A stretch of 64,000 nucleotides of DNA, from assembly GCA_002345215.1 (NCBI GenBank), contig DDVH01000022.1, forward strand, positions 6,425 through 70,424, written 5' to 3'. The notes below the pieces were generated by a model. It worked only from the letters and a program-made list of their open reading frames with translations, did not search any database and was not told where the DNA came from. Made by a program: the position numbers and the translations under genes. Origin of the DNA: Anaerolineales bacterium UBA2317 (GTDB lineage: Bacteria > Chloroflexota > Anaerolineae > Anaerolineales > Villigracilaceae). This document shows positions 58,949 through 64,000 of the stretch, piece by piece; within the stretch, counting starts at the first letter, position 1; each line of letters starts with the position of its first letter.

Positions 58949-59013
58949 CATTTTGCATTTCTTCTTTTTACCGAATAGAAAATTCATAAAGTTTCTTTGA
59001 TAGAAAGGTTTGA

Positions 59014-59952
59014 TTATGTTTTGCTCATCTTCTCAATCTTGTCAAGATGTTTCTTGATGATTCTTAAGAAAGGTCTATTTTGTTTAACTATAAAAACACC
59101 TTTCTCCTTCTTTACAGATTCTCTTTTGTTCATATATTTGAATTGCGAGATTTCCCAAACAATCCCAAATAGATCGGCAAGTTTAAGAATAACTTTGGCA
59201 TATTCATAATAATCAAGATGAGAAAGTAAAATGACATTTCTCTCTTGCTCAATAGTTATAAATTCACTATGGTTATCGTAATCAATATGAGTTTTTTCAC
59301 TTAAAAAATTATATAATTTTCCGGCTTCGGGTGCAATTTTCTTGAGTTGTGATATCGCTTTTGTTGTAACAATTTTTTCAATATCATTTAAATCTTCGAG
59401 TGTGTGTGCGGCATATGCCCATGCTATCTGCTCTAAAATTAATCTTGAAACTGCATGTGCTTCATATGAATTGCCTAGTTTATATAAAAGGTGAGCTGAA
59501 AAAAAGCTAGTAACTAACCTTTCAAGAACAATGGATGCTCCAAACACCCCTAAAGGAGGTTCATCGTTTTTATTTGTGACTAATCGAGAGAATTCTTTTT
59601 CAATATGCTTTTTGATAGCTTTATAAGCATTAATGTATTCAAGATCTATCCTTTTGCTTTTCTCCTTATCCTTCTTCTTTGAAGAATATTTTTTTATATA
59701 CGTTCTTTTTACATGATCAATGCTTTTGAGATCCAAAAGAGTGGCAATAATAGAGGCTTGTAAATTTTCTATTAACGTCTCATCTGCTAAAGGTCTTGAT
59801 ACAAGAACCATTAGCTGTGTTTTTCCAGCTATAACTTCGAAGTCTTCTAGTAAATCACGCAACCTAAAAACTTCTTCTAACCCCTTGTTTTTTAAATATA
59901 AATCATCCATAATATTTTCTGGGTTAAAGTGGTCTTCTTGAAAGTATATCAT
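59014..59952 (-). CDS. uncharacterised helical protein, possibly DUF5677-like
   Basis: The 312 residues are predicted mostly helical, lysine-rich and A+T-rich in coding, unlike the neighbours. The core SAHLLYKLGNSYEAHAVSRLILEQIAWAYAAHTLEDLND and LYNFLSEKTHIDYD resembles the DUF5677 type of helical proteins, but this is uncertain. No signal peptide or membrane helix is evident. The start is placed at ATG 59952; an in-frame TTG 6 bases upstream is possible. It is an orphan divergent from alaS and may be an accessory or defence gene. Confidence 0.55.
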   Translation of the reverse strand: MIYFQEDHFNPENIMDDLYLKNKGLEEVFRLRDLLEDFEVIAGKTQLMVLVSRPLADETLIENLQASIIATLLDLKSIDHVKRTYIKKYSSKKKDKEKSKRIDLEYINAYKAIKKHIEKEFSRLVTNKNDEPPLGVFGASIVLERLVTSFFSAHLLYKLGNSYEAHAVSRLILEQIAWAYAAHTLEDLNDIEKIVTTKAISQLKKIAPEAGKLYNFLSEKTHIDYDNHSEFITIEQERNVILLSHLDYYEYAKVILKLADLFGIVWEISQFKYMNKRESVKKEKGVFIVKQNRPFLRIIKKHLDKIEKMSKT

Positions 59953-59962
59953 TACCAATCGA

Positions 59963-59991
59963 TTTCAAACTTATCCTTCACTTGGTATAAT
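59963..59991 (+). promoter_or_regulatory. alaS promoter: TTTCAA - 17 - TATAAT
   Basis: A perfect -10 hexamer (59986-59991) lies 17 bases after a fair -35 (TTTCAA, 59963-59968) and 27 bases upstream of the alaS ATG, with GGAG in between. Confidence 0.6.
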
Positions 59992-60018
59992 TCCCCAACT
60001 TAAATTTTCGGAGAACGA

Positions 60019-62721
60019 ATGAGCAAAAAACTAACAGGCAACCAAATCCGCCAAGACTTTATAGACTTTTTCGTGGAGCATGGTCACACTGCCGTGCCTT
60101 CCATGTCACTTGTGCCGGGCGGAGATTCGACCCTGCTTTTTACAAATTCTGGCATGGTGCAATTCAAAGATGTCTTTATTGGCACAGAAAAATATCCTTA
60201 TTCACGCGTAGTCGATTCGCAAAAATGTCTGCGTGTGGCTGGCAAACACAACGACCTTGAAGATGTCGGGCGTGATGATACGCATCACACCTTTTTTGAA
60301 ATGCTCGGCAACTGGTCATTTGGTGATTACTATAAAGAAGAAGCCATTGCATGGTCTTGGCAATTATTAACCGAAGTATGGGGTTTACCAAAAGATAAAC
60401 TCTATGCAACTTGTTTCAAAGATGACAAGGGCAACGTCCCACAAGATGATGAAGCCGCAGATATTTGGAAGAAACAACCAGGCTTTAATCCAGAACATGT
60501 TTTATTTTTTGGAAGAAAAGAAAATTTTTGGCAAATGGCAGAGTTTGGTCCGTGTGGTCCATGCTCCGAAATTCATATTGATTTGGGTGAAGAACGCGAT
60601 AACTTACGCGGCACAGACCATATCTGCGGAGTCAATGGTGAATGCACGCGTTATCTCGAACTTTGGAATAACGTTTTCATTCAATACAATCTTTTTGAAG
60701 ATGGTCGCCTCGAACCGCTTCCACAAAAACATGTGGATACAGGTATGGGTTTTGAAAGAATCGTTTCCGTTTTGCAAGGTGTTGATTCAAATTACAAAAC
60801 CGATTTGTTTACTGATTCATTAAATGTTTTACGAAATCTCACAGGCGCGAGTGAAAAAGAAATGCTTGCAAATTTCACGCCGTATCGCGTTATCTGCGAC
60901 CATGTTCGTTCCGCCGCGTTTTTAATCGCCGATGGTGTCGTGCCCGGCAATGCAGGTCGCAATTATGTCACCCGCATGATTATCCGCCGCGCCGCGCGTT
61001 TTGGCACAAAGATAAATCTGCACGAGCCGTTTCTTGCAAAAGTTGCCGAGGCTGTGATTAATTACTACGGAAATTTTTATCCTGAACTTGAAAAAAGTAA
61101 GACTTCTATTCTTGAGCATTTGACTCGTGAAGAAATCCGCTTCGCCCGCACGGTGGAAGCTGGTACTGCTCATCTACAGAATCTACTCGTGGAAGTTGAG
61201 TCGTCCAAATCAAAAATCCTTGATGGTCACAAAGCCTTTGACCTTTACGCCACTTATGGTTTACCTTTTGAAATCTCTCGTGACATTGCTCGCGAACAAA
61301 ATTTAGATATTGATGAAGCAGGTTTCAACGAAGCCAAAGAAGCACACGCCAAAGCCTCTGGTGGTGGTAAAGCTATGGGCAAACTTGGCGGTGAAGATGC
61401 AGAATTCTTTGCGGACATTTTGAAAGATTTGCAAGCGAAAAAGAAACTTGGCAAAGACGGCGTTGAATATGACCCATACACTAGTACAAAAGTCGAAGGT
61501 GAAGTATTAACTATCGTTGTCAATGGTGAAGCGGTTGAATCAGCTGAATTGGATGATCAAGTTGAAGTCATCCTCCCAAAGACAGGTTTTTATATCGAGT
61601 CTGGTGGTCAAGTAAATGACACTGGATTTATTCGTGGAAAAGATTGGGAGATAGAAGTTAACGGAATGCGTCGTGCTTCTGCTGGTGTGATTGTTCATAT
61701 CGGCGTTGTGATTTCTGGTCATCCCAAAGTGGGTGACAAAGCCACTGCCGAAGTAGATTTGATTCGCCGACACGACATTATGCGCAATCACACGGCTACA
61801 CATTTGCTTCACAAAGCTTTGCATGAAGTATTGAGTGACCAAGCCAAACAAGCGGGTTCACTTGTTGCGCCGACTCATTTGCGTTTTGACTTTAATCATC
61901 CCGTAGCAATGACTCCTGAACAAATTGAACGCGTCGAGAGAATGGTCAATGAAGCGATTGCGTTAGATATGCCTGTTAAGAAAGAAACCAAATCATTAGA
62001 TGATGCCAAAAAAGAAGGTGCGATGGCTTTGTTCGGTGAAAAATATGGTGAGACTGTTCGCACAATTTCGATTCTTGAAGCTGATAAAAAATATTCTTAC
62101 GAATTATGTGGTGGCACACATTTAGATAGAACCTCTGATGTTGGTTCTTTCATCATCACCAGTGAAGGTTCTGTAGCTTCAAACGTCCGCCGTATTGAAG
62201 CGGTGACTGGGCGTGCGGCTTATGATTTGATTAATAAACGTTTCAAATTGTTGAAGAACACGGCTTCTACATTGAAATCTTCATTAGAAGAAATTCCTGT
62301 AAAGGTTGAATCACTGCAAGATGAAGTATCTGAATTAAAGAAAGAACTTGCAAATTTACGAAATCAACAAGCGATGTCAGCATTTAGTAATCAGCTTTCA
62401 GCGGTTCAAGTTGTGAAAGATGTAAATGTATTAGGCATGGAAGTTGCTGATGCCAATGTTGATACACTGCGAATGTTAGCAGATAAATTCCGTGAGAAAT
62501 ATCCGAAGAATGGTTTGGCTGTTTTAGCAACGGGTTCAACTTTGATAGCCGTTGTGACGGAAGACTTAGTCAAACGTGGAATCAAGGCTGGAGATTTGCT
62601 GACAGGTATCAGCGCAAAAGGTGGCGGAAGACCAAACTTAGCACAAGGCAGTCTGCCAAGTGGAAACGTCAAAGAGGCGTTGAGTCGGTTATCAAAAGTT
62701 GTGGAAGAAAAATTGAAGTAA
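60019..62721 (+). CDS. alaS: alanyl-tRNA synthetase
   Basis: AlaRS charges tRNA-Ala. The 900 residues match the family. The N-terminal class II domain has the characteristic start TGNQIRQDFIDFFVEHGHTAVPSMSLVP, RVAGKHNDLEDVG, FEMLGNWSFGDYYK and CGPCSEIHID. The editing domain has the zinc motif HTATH near residue 591 and CGGTH near residue 697, so editing of mischarged Ser/Gly should be intact. The C-terminal coiled-coil/DHHA1 domain ends in GGGRPNLAQG. The GGAGAACGA sequence is the ribosome site. It has its own promoter and terminator. Confidence 0.97.
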   Translation: MSKKLTGNQIRQDFIDFFVEHGHTAVPSMSLVPGGDSTLLFTNSGMVQFKDVFIGTEKYPYSRVVDSQKCLRVAGKHNDLEDVGRDDTHHTFFEMLGNWSFGDYYKEEAIAWSWQLLTEVWGLPKDKLYATCFKDDKGNVPQDDEAADIWKKQPGFNPEHVLFFGRKENFWQMAEFGPCGPCSEIHIDLGEERDNLRGTDHICGVNGECTRYLELWNNVFIQYNLFEDGRLEPLPQKHVDTGMGFERIVSVLQGVDSNYKTDLFTDSLNVLRNLTGASEKEMLANFTPYRVICDHVRSAAFLIADGVVPGNAGRNYVTRMIIRRAARFGTKINLHEPFLAKVAEAVINYYGNFYPELEKSKTSILEHLTREEIRFARTVEAGTAHLQNLLVEVESSKSKILDGHKAFDLYATYGLPFEISRDIAREQNLDIDEAGFNEAKEAHAKASGGGKAMGKLGGEDAEFFADILKDLQAKKKLGKDGVEYDPYTSTKVEGEVLTIVVNGEAVESAELDDQVEVILPKTGFYIESGGQVNDTGFIRGKDWEIEVNGMRRASAGVIVHIGVVISGHPKVGDKATAEVDLIRRHDIMRNHTATHLLHKALHEVLSDQAKQAGSLVAPTHLRFDFNHPVAMTPEQIERVERMVNEAIALDMPVKKETKSLDDAKKEGAMALFGEKYGETVRTISILEADKKYSYELCGGTHLDRTSDVGSFIITSEGSVASNVRRIEAVTGRAAYDLINKRFKLLKNTASTLKSSLEEIPVKVESLQDEVSELKKELANLRNQQAMSAFSNQLSAVQVVKDVNVLGMEVADANVDTLRMLADKFREKYPKNGLAVLATGSTLIAVVTEDLVKRGIKAGDLLTGISAKGGGRPNLAQGSLPSGNVKEALSRLSKVVEEKLK

Positions 62722-62724
62722 GAA

Positions 62725-62762
62725 AAGAAGCCTGATAGCCGAATTACTATCAGGCTTCTTTG
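62725..62762. terminator. intrinsic terminator after alaS
   Basis: AAGAAGCCTGATAG pairs with CTATCAGGCTTCTT (14 bp), followed by TTG. It directly precedes the ribosome site of the next gene. Confidence 0.85.
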
Positions 62763-62777
62763 AATGGAGTTGATGTC

Positions 62778-63716
62778 ATGACTGTTTGGGAAGAATATCA
62801 ACAATATGCTAATAATTTTCAGGCTTCTTTATATCAATCTTGGCTGGTGTACTCAGCTTCAAAAAGACTATTAAAAGATTATCCAAATGAATTGCCTGAT
62901 AAGTACAAAACATCTTTAGCTAAGTATGTTGAGGCATATAGAATTGCGCTAGATGATATGACAAAATTACTTAAGGACGGAAAGGTAACTCCTTCGCAAG
63001 AATATAAACTTTATGGTCGTAATGATGAGGGGAAATATAAAGGTATTGCACTCATGTTAGAAGATTCTGATGATTATGGAGAAATGGTAGCTGCTACATT
63101 AAACATGCTTGTTCCACTTAATGGACTTGGGGTATCAATTAATGATATTGATTTTTCGAATCTTAGTAATAGCCAGCAGTTAATAACAATTTATGCTTTT
63201 ATTGAATCATTTATTTCTGATTCAATAAGATCTATATGCAAACAAAACCCTAATGTTTTGAAGCGTAAAAAAATGGTTGAGTGGGATGCTGTTATTTCTA
63301 CAGGTAGTTATGATGACTTAATTAATTATTTGGCGGATAAGCTTGCATTTGAGTCAGGACATAGTGTTAAAGAAAAAATGGAAACGCTTAAGAAAGATTT
63401 CGCCTTGGATATAGTAATACCTGACACTATTAATATTATTATCGAAGAAGGTGAACTATTACGCAACCTTGTAGCTCACAATGGTGGGCGAGTTAGCGTC
63501 GAATATCAAAGAAGGAAAAACATAAGTTTGAAGCTCGGAGAATTTGTACCTATAACGGATAGTTTTGTTAAAGAAGTGTTTGAGAGCGTTCTTTTTATGG
63601 GACAACAGGTTTTCGAATCGGTAGGGAAGAAATATTTTATGCAAGATGATTTATCTGTTAGTAGAGTTTTCCTGAAGGGTTCTGAAGTTGATTCCAATGA
63701 TCTTACTGATATGTGA
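62778..63716 (+). CDS. HEPN-type protein with an Rx4H motif
   Basis: The ATG at 62778 is chosen (GGAG 9 bases upstream); the frame opens at a TTG at 62760. The 312 residues are helical. Near residue 229 it carries LLRNLVAHNGGRVS, an R-N-x-x-x-H (Rx4H) motif in the context E-x(4)-RN-x-x-x-H-N-G typical of RiboL-PSP-HEPN and related predicted ribonucleases. HEPN domains act in toxin-antitoxin and phage-defence settings. No antitoxin partner is visible downstream before the window end. The gene is A+T-rich with codon use like the 59014 gene, hinting at recent acquisition. Confidence 0.65.
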   Translation: MTVWEEYQQYANNFQASLYQSWLVYSASKRLLKDYPNELPDKYKTSLAKYVEAYRIALDDMTKLLKDGKVTPSQEYKLYGRNDEGKYKGIALMLEDSDDYGEMVAATLNMLVPLNGLGVSINDIDFSNLSNSQQLITIYAFIESFISDSIRSICKQNPNVLKRKKMVEWDAVISTGSYDDLINYLADKLAFESGHSVKEKMETLKKDFALDIVIPDTINIIIEEGELLRNLVAHNGGRVSVEYQRRKNISLKLGEFVPITDSFVKEVFESVLFMGQQVFESVGKKYFMQDDLSVSRVFLKGSEVDSNDLTDM

Positions 63717-63747
63717 ATGAAAAATGGCTTCATAAAAAATTGAATAA

Positions 63748-63780
63748 TAAAAAAGCGGATGCAACATCCGCCATTTTTTA
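63748..63780 (+). terminator. terminator after the HEPN gene
   Basis: GCGGATG pairs with CATCCGC around a CAA loop, flanked by an A-run on the left and a T-run on the right. Confidence 0.8.
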
Positions 63781-63913
63781 TTTACAAAAATAGTTCTCTA
63801 GTAGGGGATTTTATGCTTTTCTTAAGTTGATTTTCCAATTCGTTTATGTCACAATGAATCAATCGTGTAGTGTGGGAACTTTCCATACAACGATACGTCT
63901 TAAACAAAAAAAC

Positions 63914-64000
63914 TTGACAACGAGTGGGATATGTCACCTCTGGAAAGGAGGGCTTATGACGTGATGCAATAATCCTTGAAGCAGACGGGACGCCGCCTGT
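63914..64000 (+). other. G+C-richer end region; possible structured RNA or gene start cut by the window
   Basis: The last part of the window is about half G+C while the 63781-63913 stretch before it is A+T-rich and holds nothing I recognise. Its features are a TTGACA (63914-63919) without a -10 at the right spacing, a CCTC/GAGG hairpin (around 63937-63951) and a GGCGG-like stem near the end. AAAGGAGG (63944-63951) resembles a ribosome site, but the ATG (63956) and GTG (63961) after it hit stops within four codons. Confidence 0.3.

Noticed and set aside
63914..63919. TTGACA as a promoter at the window end
   Set aside because: No -10 box lies 16-18 bases downstream, so it is probably chance.

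Overview
The window most likely comes from a member of Chloroflexota, class Anaerolineae. This is inferred, not proven. The sequence leans to A+T (roughly 40% G+C by eye). Proteins and surface systems look monoderm-like: lipoproteins, a sortase-type surface protein, and SH3-decorated cell-wall enzymes. Hanks-type kinases, FHA, TIR, WD40 and TPR proteins are frequent, as in filamentous Chloroflexota. Short-period repeat tracts and small palindromic repeats fill many gene gaps. I saw no tRNA, rRNA, CRISPR array, transposase or integrase.

Layout. 1-3.7 kb: the 3' end of a TPR gene, a lipoprotein, and the coupled pair mtaB-folD. 3.7-8.8 kb (minus): a GH25-SH3x4-NAGPA cell-wall protein, then a kinase / glycosyltransferase / YraN operon. 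9.0-13.9 kb (plus): an FHA-winged-helix regulator, a PNPOx-like protein, a PIG-L deacetylase, a membrane protein and a secreted protein. 14-19 kb (minus): a CpXC protein, oligoendopeptidase F and an orphan histidine kinase. 19-28.5 kb (plus): a haloperoxidase/PAP2-like lipoprotein, a giant SdrD-B-repeat protein ending in a sortase domain, and a small TIR protein. 28.6-30.9 kb (minus): a class III aminotransferase and a ROK sugar kinase. 30.9-39.2 kb (plus): a membrane-anchored YvcK, gap, pgk, a small membrane protein, a kinase-TPR receptor, tpiA and two membrane proteins. This is a lower-glycolysis cluster with a signalling kinase inside it.

39.2-42.8 kb (minus) is a tightly coupled operon: a matrixin-like lipoprotein protease, a deoxynucleoside-kinase-like P-loop protein, an alpha/beta hydrolase and a methyltransferase. 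42.9-53.3 kb is the most unusual region. On the plus strand a TIR-TM-degenerate TIR-TM protein is followed by a small PGDYG-like protein. Converging on it are a TIR-TM-coiled coil-WD40 protein, a C39-like peptidase with SH3 repeats, a two-copy SLATT-like membrane protein, and a protein joining a nucleoside-2-deoxyribosyltransferase-like domain, TPRs and a SLOG-like domain. SLOG domains are predicted to sense nucleotide-derived messengers, SLATT proteins are predicted membrane-perturbing effectors, and TIR domains can make NAD-derived messengers. The locus therefore reads as a candidate Thoeris-like (TIR signal, SLOG sensor, SLATT output) conflict system. That is my leading hypothesis and is untested.

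53.4-58.8 kb (minus) holds an amidohydrolase, a metallophosphoesterase, and a compact operon of an SRPBCC protein, a cytochrome P450, a dienelactone hydrolase, a DUF6295-like protein and a cradle-barrel riboflavin-kinase-like protein. 59.0-63.7 kb has alaS flanked by two A+T-rich accessory genes, one with a HEPN-type RNase motif. The last ~90 bases are more G+C-rich, have no clear reading frame and may begin a structured RNA cut by the window edge. No gap between genes exceeds 300 bases. The longest are the end region (63717-64000), 8786-9023 and 32263-32474, and all three hold repeats or hairpins.
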